Shown: positions 1 to 5,154, counted from the first letter of the stretch. The stretch is 5,154 bases of DNA from Candidatus Melainabacteria bacterium (GCA_003175915.1 PSRH01000145.1:1-5154), one strand, 5' to 3'. Translations and numbers: made by a program. The notes: generated from the letters alone by a model not told the origin.

Positions 1-209
1 TGCCCCGGTTTGATATCTTGCAAGTAAACATGCCATACCTGGTGGTTATATTCCGGTAGGTGGATCGTCTCGGACTCGCTCTGGTCCTCGGGAGAATCAA
101 AGAGACATAATTCGACCCTTGTGGCGTTTTCTGAAAAAAGGGCGAAGTTAACGCCAAGACCATCCCAGGTAGCTCCTAGGGGATACGGTTGGCCGGGCAG
201 GATGCGCAT
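1..209 (-). CDS. glgX: Glycogen debranching enzyme, isoamylase/GlgX type (N-terminal fragment, cut by window edge)
   Basis: The minus strand reads an open frame from ATG at 209 to the left edge, giving 69 codons of a protein that normally exceeds 650 residues, so only the start is seen. The family hydrolyses alpha-1,6 branch linkages of glycogen or limit dextrins in the cytoplasm. What is visible is the N-terminal beta-sandwich (CBM48/E-set) module: it starts MRILPGQPYPLGATW, then has the W-D-G-x-G-V-N-F-A-L-F-S block (residues 15-26), V-E-L-C-L-F-D (32-38), and L-P-E-Y-N-H-Q-V-W-H-V-Y-L followed by D-I-K-P-G (51-69). These blocks are typical of GlgX and bacterial isoamylases; the usual W-H-G-Y is W-H-V-Y here. 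No other ATG, GTG or TTG lies in frame between the upstream stop and codon 209, so the start is firm although its ribosome binding site is weak (AAGAAAG). The catalytic GH13 domain lies outside the window, so GlgX cannot be separated from TreX or isoamylase. Confidence 0.88.
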   Translation of the reverse strand, partial: MRILPGQPYPLGATWDGLGVNFALFSENATRVELCLFDSPEDQSESETIHLPEYNHQVWHVYLQDIKPG

Positions 210-471
210 AGAAACAGCTTTCTTGGAAACTTGTAGTTCGGATGACCAGATAATCTATAGGTATGCACTGTATATGGTATCACAGAGATGCAAAGGGACG
301 ACCCAAATTAAATCGCATTGTCAACAGCGTTTTACCTAGTGAACGCGGGTTCGTACCGGGCATAACAGGAGAGCAGCGTGGAACCAAGGTATCAAGTTTT
401 CAGTCTATATCAATTGGCGAGCGCGTCGCATATAGAAGGCATATTCGAGATTAAACGGACGGATCGGAATT
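210..471. other. Divergent intergenic region between glgX and the zinc-ribbon gene
   Basis: These 262 bases separate two divergently transcribed genes and should carry both promoters. On the minus strand there is a perfect TTGACA (plus positions 319-324), but no acceptable -10 box lies 16-18 nt downstream. An AT-rich stretch at about 251-275, containing TATAGATTAT on the minus strand, is the best -10 candidate for glgX, but it has no matching -35 box. On the plus strand TATATC (406-411) is a possible -10 for the downstream gene, again without a good -35. I see no tRNA, terminator or strong repeat. Short open frames here have no family resemblance and no convincing ribosome binding site. Confidence 0.5.
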
Positions 472-915
472 ATGAATTACAAGCTATGTTCCAGGTGTAA
501 GTTTCGCGTACCGGCTACGTTCAGGAGCTGTCATGTCTGCGGTAATGACAGCTGGTTGAGAGATCGGGCCAGAATACAGTCGAGTATATCGGTTGGAGCG
601 AAAGATGCTAATCTTCTTGCTAGGTTTAAGCGTATCGTCGCAGATATCTCCTTCGTAGGAACAGATATGAATCGCCGGAAAAAGCATAGGCCATCAGTCG
701 AGCTTGCTTATCAAAAGCCAGTAGAATCGACTATCCCAACCAGCAACTATGTTGGAAATAGGTTTCAGGAGGCGGAATCTGCCCCCGTCAAGCGCCAAGA
801 ATTGTGGAACGACAAGTCCGAGAAGGAAATTTCTCAACTCAAAGAAGAGATTGAAGAGCTGTCAACATGGTTTCGCAATTATGGCAGCGAAGGCCTATTG
901 ACGAATCGTGGATAA
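472..915 (+). CDS. Hypothetical zinc-ribbon protein with C-terminal coiled coil
   Basis: I do not recognise a named family for this 147-residue protein. Its first 25 residues form a four-cysteine zinc ribbon, C6-x2-C9-x10-C20-x2-C23, within the run LCSRCKFRVPATFR followed by S-C-H-V-C-G-N. This is the compact knuckle pair seen in many short bacterial zinc-ribbon proteins and is very likely to bind one zinc ion. Residues 30-75 are basic and may bind nucleic acid or acidic partners. A polar linker (about 76-112) follows, then a charged, heptad-like stretch at about 114-136 (KSEKEISQLKEEIEELSTWF), suggesting coiled-coil oligomerisation. There is no signal peptide or membrane segment. The start is the first ATG in the frame; upstream there is only a weak GGA-type ribosome binding site (GGACGGATCGGA, 457-468). 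It diverges from glgX and converges on aceA, so it is probably a single-gene unit. The role is unknown; a regulatory or scaffold function is inference only. Confidence 0.68.
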   Translation: MNYKLCSRCKFRVPATFRSCHVCGNDSWLRDRARIQSSISVGAKDANLLARFKRIVADISFVGTDMNRRKKHRPSVELAYQKPVESTIPTSNYVGNRFQEAESAPVKRQELWNDKSEKEISQLKEEIEELSTWFRNYGSEGLLTNRG

Positions 916-983
916 TTCGTATTTTCGTATTCCGATGGTTGCCAGGCTCATGTCAGTCAACAAGCCCTTGTTTGGCTAAAACC

Positions 984-2333
984 CTAGGCGGATTTTTCTT
1001 CGAGGTCAGTCGACTTTTCTTTGCACTCGTTCCGTGCCTGATCTAGTTCGCAGGAGAACTGGGCTGCTTCTGTCGAACCCGCCAGAGCTGCAGTGGAAGT
1101 GGTGCCACCGCATATAGTGTTGAGCACTTTATCGAAGTAACCGGTACCCACCTCGCGCTGGTGTCTGACCGCTGAATAGCCGTCTTGCTGGCGAGCAAAC
1201 TCTTCTTCTTGCAGTCTTACGTACGCAGGCATCCCCTCTTCTGTAAAACCTTCAGCCAATTTGAACGCTGTCAAATTGACAGCATGCCAACCGGCCAAGG
1301 TAATGAATTGATATTTGTAGCCGAGGACGGCCAGTTTCTTGTTGAAGTTTGCAATCTCACGGTCGTCCAAGTGCTTTTTCCAGTTAAAGGAAGGCGAACA
1401 GTTGTAGGCCAAAAACTTTCCGGGAAATTGAGCATGAATGGCTTTAGCAAATGCTTCGGCTTGCTCCAAATCGGGTGTCGCCGTCTCGAACCAAAGCATA
1501 TCGGCATACGGAGCGTATGAAAGGGCGCGGGTGATCGCTGCTTCAATCCCTTCTCTGACTCGATAATAGCCTTCTTCGGTGCGGTTTCCAAAGATGAAAT
1601 GTTTATCTCGAGGGTCAATATCCGAAGTTAATAATGTTGCGCCCAGAGCGTCGGTGCGGGCGATTAACATGGTAGGCACGTCCAGTACGTCCGCGGCCAG
1701 ACGGGCTGCTATCAGGGTCTTGATAAACTGTGAAGTAGGCACGAGGACTTTACCCCCCATGTGCCCGCATTTTTTCTCGGCGGCCAATTGATCCTCAAAA
1801 TGAACGCCGGCAGCGCCAGCTTCGATCATGGCTTTCATTAATTCAAAGGCGTGTAAGGGACCGCCGAATCCAGCTTCGGCGTCTGCGACGATGGGAGCGT
1901 ACCAGTTGATCTCCCGATTGCCCTCAGCGCAGTGAATTTGATCAGTACGAGTAAGGGCATTATTTATGCGTCGCACGAGATTGGGAACGCTATTGGAAGG
2001 ATAAAGACTTTGGTCGGGATAGGTTTGTCCAGACAAATTGCCGTCTGCTGCTACCTGCCAGCCGCTCATATAGATTGATTGCAATCCGGCTTTGACCATT
2101 TGCACCGCCTGTGAACCGGTGAAGGCGCCCAAGCTACTTACGAAGGGCTCTGTATTTAGCAAATTCCAAAGCCGCTCCGCGCCGTGCTTCGCTAAGGTGT
2201 ACTCAACTTTGATCGATGGTCTCAAATTGAGAACATCCTCGGGCAAATAGTCCCGACGTATACCCTTCCAACGTTTATCGGCTTGCCACCGCGTCGTAAG
2301 CTCAGCGGCTTCATTGCCCAGGTGCGCAGTCAT
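984..2333 (-). CDS. aceA: Isocitrate lyase (glyoxylate shunt)
   Basis: This enzyme cleaves isocitrate to succinate and glyoxylate in the cytoplasm, the first step of the glyoxylate bypass. The 449-residue sequence matches the bacterial isocitrate lyase family along its length. S-G-W-Q (90-93) and V-A-D-A-E-A-G-F-G-G (149-158) supply substrate and Mg2+ contacts. The signature K-K-C-G-H (187-191) carries the catalytic nucleophile Cys189. N-C-S-P-S-F-N-W (311-318) and T-L-A-G (345-348) complete the active site, and the C-terminal lid region G-Y-F-D-K-V is present. The family normally ends near the motif A-L-x-G-S-T-E-x-x-Q-F, here at residues 416-426. This protein runs 23 residues further with a charged tail containing two cysteines (428 and 437). 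The start ATG is fixed by a very strong ribosome binding site, GGGAGGTAA, at 2339-2347. The gene follows aceB after 43 nt and is almost certainly co-transcribed with it. Confidence 0.97.
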   Translation of the reverse strand: MTAHLGNEAAELTTRWQADKRWKGIRRDYLPEDVLNLRPSIKVEYTLAKHGAERLWNLLNTEPFVSSLGAFTGSQAVQMVKAGLQSIYMSGWQVAADGNLSGQTYPDQSLYPSNSVPNLVRRINNALTRTDQIHCAEGNREINWYAPIVADAEAGFGGPLHAFELMKAMIEAGAAGVHFEDQLAAEKKCGHMGGKVLVPTSQFIKTLIAARLAADVLDVPTMLIARTDALGATLLTSDIDPRDKHFIFGNRTEEGYYRVREGIEAAITRALSYAPYADMLWFETATPDLEQAEAFAKAIHAQFPGKFLAYNCSPSFNWKKHLDDREIANFNKKLAVLGYKYQFITLAGWHAVNLTAFKLAEGFTEEGMPAYVRLQEEEFARQQDGYSAVRHQREVGTGYFDKVLNTICGGTTSTAALAGSTEAAQFSCELDQARNECKEKSTDLEEKSA

Positions 2334-2338
2334 CTAAG

Positions 2339-2347
2339 TTACCTCCC
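2339..2347 (-). promoter_or_regulatory. Strong Shine-Dalgarno site of aceA
   Basis: On the minus strand GGGAGGTAA sits five bases before the aceA ATG, close to a full anti-16S match. It confirms the start codon and suggests that isocitrate lyase is translated efficiently from its own site rather than by coupling to aceB, whose stop codon is 43 nt upstream of the aceA start. Confidence 0.85.
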
Positions 2348-2376
2348 ATTTTTTGATATGCCTTCTCTGCCTGTTA

Positions 2377-3960
2377 TTACTGTTTTAAATACCGGTAGGC
2401 AGGGATTGTCATGAATTCAACGAATGTTTTATTTTCGACCAGTCCGTCAAGTATTTCTTTCGCTTCATTGAATCGTCCTGGAGCAGTTGCGGTCAATTTG
2501 GCAAGGAGCGCATCTCGCCGCGTTCGATAATCAGCTAGGGTGATTAGCTGGCCATTGTTGAGGCGCGCCTTGTTATTTATCCACTGCCACAGTTGAGCCC
2601 GCGCGATTTCGGCCGTGGCAGCGTCTTCCATCAAGTTGTAGATTGCTGCGGCACCGATGCCACGCAACCACGATTCAATGTACTGGAGCGCAACATCGAT
2701 ATTGCTATTTAGTCCGCTATCCGTGATTTCAGCAGCTGGTATTTTTGTGTTGAGTAATTCCGCTGCGCTTACCGTTACTTTTTCAATTTGTTTGTCTTTC
2801 TGATGTGGTTCTTTGCCAAGGACCTTGTCGAATACTTCTTTAGCCACTGGTACTAGATCAGGGTGTGCCACCCAGGTGCCATCAAAGCCCAGGTGAGCTT
2901 CGCGTTCTTTGTCCTCGTGCACTTTGGCGATGGCCACTTTGTTGATCTCTATGTCCTTGCGGCTGGGAATGAAAGCGGCCATGCCCCCCATAGCGTGAGC
3001 GCCACGGTCATGGCAAGTTTTGACGAGCAATTGGCAATAGGCTTTCATGAAGGGAACGTTCATCGTTACCTGGGCACGATCGGGCAATAAAAATTCAGAC
3101 TGATTGCTGAACTTCTTGATCATGCTGAAGATGTAGTCCCACCTGCCTGCATTTAGCCCGGCAGCATGGTCCTTTAGCTCGTAAAGGATTTCCTCCATTT
3201 CAAATGCGGCCAAAATTGTTTCAATCAAGACGGTGGCGCGTACGGTGCCGCGTGGAATCTTAAGCGTATCCTGGGCGAAGTTGAATACATCGTTCCAAAG
3301 CCTTGCTTCCAGGTGACTTTCCAGTTTCGGTAGGTAGAAGTATGGACCACTGCCGCGCCTAATCAATTCGTTGGCGTTGTGAAAGAAATAAAGTCCGAAG
3401 TCGAAGAGGCTGGCTGACATCGGCTTCCCATCCACCTTCACATGGTTTTCGTAAAGATGCCAGCCACGCGGACGCACAACCAGTGTAGCAACGGCATCGT
3501 TTAGCTTGTAGTTTTTACCTTCCGGACTTACGAAACTGAGCTGGTGCCGGACGGCTTCCTTTAGATTTACTTGACCTTGAATAATGTTTTCCCATGTGGG
3601 GGAAAGAGAATCTTCGAAATCAGCCATGAAGACATTCGCACCAGAATTGAGTGCATTGATCATCATTTTTTTCTCAACAGGTCCAGTGATTTCGACGCGT
3701 CGATCCTGAAGATCAGGAGGAGCGTCCGTCACTTTCCAGTTGGCAGCACGGATCGCCTGTGTTTCCTTCAAAAAATCTGGTTTTGCGCCCCGATCGATTT
3801 CTGCCTGTCGTTTGATTCTTTGACTGAGCAAACTCTCTCTAGCTGAGTTGAATCGGTTCTGCAGGCTGGTAAGAAATGCCAATGCATCATCCGTTAGAAC
3901 TTCTTTGCTGAGCGCATCAATTTTGCCCGAAACCTCCAATCCTTTTAGCGTCTGGGTCAT
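2377..3960 (-). CDS. aceB: Malate synthase A (glyoxylate shunt)
   Basis: This enzyme condenses glyoxylate with acetyl-CoA to malate, using up the product of the neighbouring isocitrate lyase. At 527 residues it has the length of the A isoform (about 530 residues), not the roughly 720 of isoform G. The malate synthase signature is complete at 263-278 (KDHAAGLNAGRWDYIF). Other matches are F-M-A-D-F-E-D-S (111-118), the R-P-R-G-W-H loop (163-168) with the glyoxylate-binding arginine, L-I-E-T-I-L (245-250) with Mg2+ ligand Glu247, Asp275 as second metal ligand, F-D-G-T-W-V-A-H-P (359-367), and the catalytic base Asp446 in N-L-M-E-D-A-A-T-A-E-I. The TIM barrel and C-terminal helical plug therefore look intact. 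Residue roles are assigned by analogy with the E. coli enzyme. A TGAGGAGA ribosome binding site (3971-3978) supports the ATG at 3960. It is first in the aceB-aceA operon; no aceK or IclR gene is visible. Confidence 0.97.
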   Translation of the reverse strand: MTQTLKGLEVSGKIDALSKEVLTDDALAFLTSLQNRFNSARESLLSQRIKRQAEIDRGAKPDFLKETQAIRAANWKVTDAPPDLQDRRVEITGPVEKKMMINALNSGANVFMADFEDSLSPTWENIIQGQVNLKEAVRHQLSFVSPEGKNYKLNDAVATLVVRPRGWHLYENHVKVDGKPMSASLFDFGLYFFHNANELIRRGSGPYFYLPKLESHLEARLWNDVFNFAQDTLKIPRGTVRATVLIETILAAFEMEEILYELKDHAAGLNAGRWDYIFSMIKKFSNQSEFLLPDRAQVTMNVPFMKAYCQLLVKTCHDRGAHAMGGMAAFIPSRKDIEINKVAIAKVHEDKEREAHLGFDGTWVAHPDLVPVAKEVFDKVLGKEPHQKDKQIEKVTVSAAELLNTKIPAAEITDSGLNSNIDVALQYIESWLRGIGAAAIYNLMEDAATAEIARAQLWQWINNKARLNNGQLITLADYRTRRDALLAKLTATAPGRFNEAKEILDGLVENKTFVEFMTIPAYRYLKQ

Positions 3961-3970
3961 TTCGAGATTT

Positions 3971-3978
3971 TCTCCTCA
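3971..3978 (-). promoter_or_regulatory. Shine-Dalgarno site of aceB
   Basis: TGAGGAGA on the minus strand lies ten bases before the aceB ATG. The match is good with slightly long spacing, and it supports the chosen start. The leader hairpin at 3990-4013 lies just upstream, so the site may be sensitive to leader folding (inference). Confidence 0.75.
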
Positions 3979-3989
3979 GGGATAAGGGT

Positions 3990-4013
3990 CGCTGCTACAA
4001 GCTATTGGCAGCG
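3990..4013 (-). repeat. Inverted repeat in the aceB leader
   Basis: CGCTGC (3990-3995) and GCAGCG (4008-4013) are perfect complements around a 12-base loop, so a minus-strand transcript could form a 6-bp GC-rich hairpin ending 11 nt before the aceB Shine-Dalgarno site. It could be a leader structure affecting translation or mRNA stability, or a DNA operator near the transcription start. No U-tract follows, so it is not an intrinsic terminator. Confidence 0.45.
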
Positions 4014-4096
4014 TCTACCTCTAGCATTGCATGTCAAGGGACGTCGATGACCTCGGTTTTGTAGCCTCGAATTCACTTTTGCCGCTTTTTTGTAAT

Positions 4097-4136
4097 GTCT
4101 CTTAACGATTGCCAGGGTCCTGGCGGGCCTAGAGAC
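4097..4136. repeat. Nested inverted repeat upstream of aceBA
   Basis: An outer pair, GTCTCT (4097-4102) and AGAGAC (4131-4136), encloses an inner, tighter pair, GCCAGG (4111-4116) and CCTGGC (4119-4124), separated by only two bases. The inner 14-base palindrome looks more like a protein-binding site for a dimer than an RNA hairpin, since its loop would be too short. The outer arms allow a larger cruciform or RNA fold. It lies about 135 bases upstream of aceB and 290 upstream of the Rieske start. There is no T-tract on either side in the right orientation for a terminator. A role in controlling aceBA is inference. Confidence 0.45.
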
Positions 4137-4234
4137 TGATAAAGCGAGTTCATTCCAGGTCGATGCTATTAACTTGACACCGTATTCAATGCCTCCTTGC
4201 TCTAGTTGAAAGAGATCGAGAATCCATTCTGTAG

Positions 4235-4285
4235 GGGCGGCTTTAGCCGCCCGTATTTCGAATTAGCGGGACGTTTTAGCGTCCC
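4235..4285. repeat. Pair of REP-like hairpins
   Basis: Two hairpins of the same design stand 15 bases apart. The first is GGGCGGC (4235-4241), loop TTTA, GCCGCCC (4246-4252). The second is GGGACG (4268-4273) and CGTCCC (4280-4285), which gains a G-T wobble to give the same 7-bp stem and TTTA loop. Read in opposite directions the two units share an A-G-G-G-G-N-C-G start, so they resemble an inverted REP doublet (REPIN) of the kind spread by RAYT transposases. No transposase is in the window. The lack of a T-tract argues against a terminator. A partial match occurs at 5133-5149. Confidence 0.55.
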
Positions 4286-4416
4286 CTCTAACAACCTGTG
4301 ATCTGTGGATGATTGGGCTAGAACAGGGCTCCGCGACGTTAGAATGTTTTCTGTCTTTAGCGACTCTGGTTAAGGTTCAATTGTTAAACTAATCGAGGCG
4401 GACTGTTGACGACCGC

Positions 4417-4425
4417 GGGGGAAAG
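4417..4425 (+). promoter_or_regulatory. Shine-Dalgarno site deciding the Rieske start
   Basis: GGGGGAAAG ends four bases before ATG 4430, which I take as the start. A competing TTG at 4406 is in frame and has GAGG (4395-4398) seven bases before it; it would add eight residues (MTTAGERQ) not typical of the family. Confidence 0.55.
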
Positions 4426-4429
4426 ACAA

Positions 4430-4741
4430 ATGGCATTTGCGAAGGCTGCTAAAGTCGGTGAGATCGGCGAAGGAACCTGTAAGGCCGTCATAGTTAACGG
4501 CAAGAAGCTCGCTCTCTATAAGGTTTCGGGCAAATTCTACGCCACCGCTGATCTGTGCAATCACCGCGGTGGTCCCTTATCCGAGGGATCTTTGAGTGCT
4601 AACGAAATCACCTGCCCGTGGCATGGAGGAAAGTTTGATGTTTGTACCGGGGCCCCTATGGGCGGTCCGGTCCATAAAAATATCGAGATCTTTCCTGTCC
4701 GGGTGGAAGGCGACGATGTTGAAATTGACGTTGAAGATTAG
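4430..4741 (+). CDS. Stand-alone Rieske-type [2Fe-2S] ferredoxin
   Basis: This small soluble protein (103 residues from ATG 4430) is predicted to carry one Rieske [2Fe-2S] cluster and shuttle electrons in the cytoplasm. The two ligand motifs are intact: C43-N-H45-R-G-G-P-L and C62-P-W-H65-G-G-K-F-D, spaced C-x-H-x16-C-x2-H. The length and the ending F-P-V-R-V-E-G-D-D-V-E-I fit the ferredoxin components of aromatic-ring dioxygenases (BphF type) and the NirD-like small subunits, rather than a membrane-bound cytochrome bc1 Rieske protein. There is no N-terminal anchor or Tat signal. No oxygenase, reductase or nitrite reductase gene lies beside it, so its partner is unknown. It diverges from aceBA and its stop overlaps the stop of the opposing small ORF. 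A TTG at 4406 is an alternative start. Confidence 0.9.
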   Translation: MAFAKAAKVGEIGEGTCKAVIVNGKKLALYKVSGKFYATADLCNHRGGPLSEGSLSANEITCPWHGGKFDVCTGAPMGGPVHKNIEIFPVRVEGDDVEIDVED

Positions 4742-4917
4742 GCCGCGGTACCAGTAGTAGTCCGTACCGGATACCAGGTCCTGCCACCACTTCTGGATAT
4801 GATGCAGAAGTGAGTTTTGAAAAGCAGAACATTACTATCCACGTCCTTTGAATTGCCTTGATTGCCGGTCAACACAGCAAACGCTTTGCGCTCTGGCTTG
4901 TGGTATTTTCTTTTCAT
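4738..4917 (-). CDS. Small cationic 59-residue ORF, possible RiPP-type precursor
   Basis: An open frame of 59 codons starts at ATG 4917 with a good ribosome binding site (AAAGGA, 4926-4931, eight bases before the ATG) and ends with TAA at 4738-4740. That stop interlocks with the TAG of the Rieske gene on the other strand, so the two genes converge with a four-base overlap. The product is basic (11 Lys/Arg against 3 Asp/Glu) and lacks a signal peptide or membrane helix. Its start, MKRKYHKPERKAFAVLTGN, resembles the Y-x2-P ... L-T pattern in leaders of lasso-type and similar modified peptides. Asp25 and Asp27 fall 7 and 9 residues into a core that would begin after T-x. The usual Leu two residues after the Pro is Arg, and no maturation gene (RRE/PqqD-like, B2 protease, cyclase) is in view, so this is speculative. 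It may equally be an unrelated small protein or a chance ORF. Confidence 0.42.
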   Translation of the reverse strand: MKRKYHKPERKAFAVLTGNQGNSKDVDSNVLLFKTHFCIISRSGGRTWYPVRTTTGTAA

Positions 4918-4924
4918 TAGCGCG

Positions 4925-4931
4925 TTCCTTT
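4925..4931 (-). promoter_or_regulatory. Shine-Dalgarno site of the small ORF
   Basis: On the minus strand AAAGGAA lies just upstream of ATG 4917, with the GGA eight bases from the start codon. This near-ideal spacing is the main evidence that the 59-codon frame is translated. Confidence 0.45.
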
Positions 4932-5132
4932 GTTTGACAGATTTCCGGGCGGCACTTGAGATTAAAAGGTCAATTCCCTAAGGCCTCAATGCCATCCTAT
5001 TCGACACCGCGGCGTTGCGTAATCCAGCAATAACGTTATCCAGCTTTATCGGTAGCCTGATAACCTCACGCTCACCCTGGCTGACTCTATATAGGCCGGA
5101 TAGCTTTTAGGGCTCTGATTGACGGGTTCTTC

Positions 5133-5149
5133 ATTAGCGGGCGGCTAAT
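5133..5149. repeat. Hairpin at window edge, related to the REP-like pair
   Basis: ATTAGC (5133-5138) and GCTAAT (5144-5149) are perfect complements around GGGCG. The string ATTAGCGGG followed by CG also occurs (with one extra A) at 4262-4273 in the second REP-like hairpin. It may be a partial or diverged copy of that repeat, cut off by the window end. Confidence 0.35.
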
Positions 5150-5154
5150 AGAGC

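Larger units (their letters stand above)
3961..4429. other. Large divergent regulatory region between aceBA and the Rieske gene
   Basis: These 469 bases contain no convincing gene. From left to right they hold the aceB ribosome binding site, a leader inverted repeat (3990-4013), a TTGACA box on the minus strand (4032-4037) without a good -10, a nested inverted repeat (4097-4136), a TTGACA on the plus strand (4174-4179) also lacking a good -10, a pair of REP-like hairpins (4235-4285), and an AT-rich stretch before the Rieske gene (about 4370-4392). Promoters for both directions must lie here, but I cannot assign them from consensus alone; they may use a divergent or alternative sigma factor. 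Open frames inside are under 30 codons. Confidence 0.6.
4918..5154. other. Intergenic stretch without recognisable gene
   Basis: No open frame of note is found on either strand; the best is a 15-codon minus-strand frame without a ribosome binding site. The region holds the perfect palindrome ATAACGTTAT (5030-5039), an overlapping inverted repeat GTTATC (5035-5040) / GATAAC (5059-5064), and a hairpin at the window edge. It probably contains the promoter of the small minus-strand ORF, but I see no clear -35/-10 pair. Confidence 0.5.

Noticed and set aside
121..339. 72-codon plus-strand frame near the left edge
   Set aside because: It overlaps the glgX coding start on the other strand, has a GTG start without a ribosome binding site and shows no family resemblance.
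345..366. GGTTCG-containing stretch resembling a tRNA T-arm
   Set aside because: The flanking bases do not pair into a T-stem and no acceptor or anticodon arm is present.
263..454. 63-codon plus-strand frame between glgX and the zinc-ribbon gene
   Set aside because: It has a weak upstream AGG only, an unremarkable sequence and no recognisable domain; it probably occurs by chance in the promoter region.
941..976. Possible bidirectional terminator between the zinc-ribbon gene and aceA
   Set aside because: AACAA-GCCC-TTGTT (959-972) and the weaker GCCAGGC/GTTTGGC pairing exist, but the stems are weak and no U-tract follows on either strand.
1185..1791. Frames antisense to or in another frame of aceA
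   Set aside because: They are shadows of a strongly supported isocitrate lyase gene.
4032..4037. Perfect TTGACA on the minus strand upstream of aceB as a -35 box
   Set aside because: No acceptable -10 hexamer lies at 16-18 bases (GACGCT, ACGCTG or CGCTGC), so a sigma-70 promoter cannot be claimed.
4192..4198. AAGGAGG Shine-Dalgarno-like site on the minus strand
   Set aside because: The only starts after it give frames of six codons or fewer.
4309..4392. 27-codon plus-strand frame before the Rieske gene
   Set aside because: It is very short, lacks a ribosome binding site and resembles nothing known.
4746..4769. Inverted repeat CGGTAC/GTACCG after the Rieske stop as a terminator
   Set aside because: The 6-bp stem has a 12-base loop and no T-run follows; it also lies inside the small minus-strand ORF.

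Overview
The window is a mid-GC bacterial chromosome segment with Shine-Dalgarno-led genes and ordinary central-carbon content. There are no mobile elements, CRISPR arrays or RNA genes that I can recognise. The mix of genes (GlgX-type debranching enzyme, malate synthase A with isocitrate lyase, a stand-alone Rieske ferredoxin) and the short hairpin repeats between genes would fit a soil or environmental bacterium such as an Acidobacteriota member. That placement is a weak inference and rests on no marker gene.

Layout. (1) 1-209, minus: the first 69 codons of a glycogen debranching enzyme (glgX-like), cut by the left edge. (2) 210-471: divergent intergenic region. (3) 472-915, plus: a 147-residue orphan protein with an N-terminal four-cysteine zinc ribbon and a C-terminal coiled coil. 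(4) 984-3960, minus: the glyoxylate-shunt operon aceB-aceA, with malate synthase first and isocitrate lyase 43 nt downstream, both with good ribosome binding sites. (5) 3961-4429: a 469-nt divergent region holding a leader hairpin, a nested inverted repeat and a pair of REP-like hairpins. (6) 4430-4741, plus: a small Rieske [2Fe-2S] ferredoxin. (7) 4738-4917, minus: an unannotated 59-codon ORF with a clear Shine-Dalgarno sequence. Its stop interlocks with the Rieske stop, and its N-terminus loosely recalls RiPP (lasso-type) leader peptides. (8) 4918-5154: no recognisable gene, but it ends in a hairpin that shares sequence with the REP-like pair.

How the genes work together. Isocitrate lyase splits isocitrate to succinate and glyoxylate. 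Malate synthase condenses glyoxylate with acetyl-CoA to malate. Together they allow growth on acetate or fatty acids without loss of carbon as CO2. The debranching enzyme releases glucose chains from stored glycogen, so two carbon-economy functions are near neighbours, but nothing in the sequence shows they are co-regulated. The Rieske protein has no oxygenase or reductase partner in view.

I found no clear new multi-gene system. The items most worth a second look are the 59-residue peptide, the REP-like hairpin pair, the inverted repeats upstream of aceBA and the zinc-ribbon orphan.
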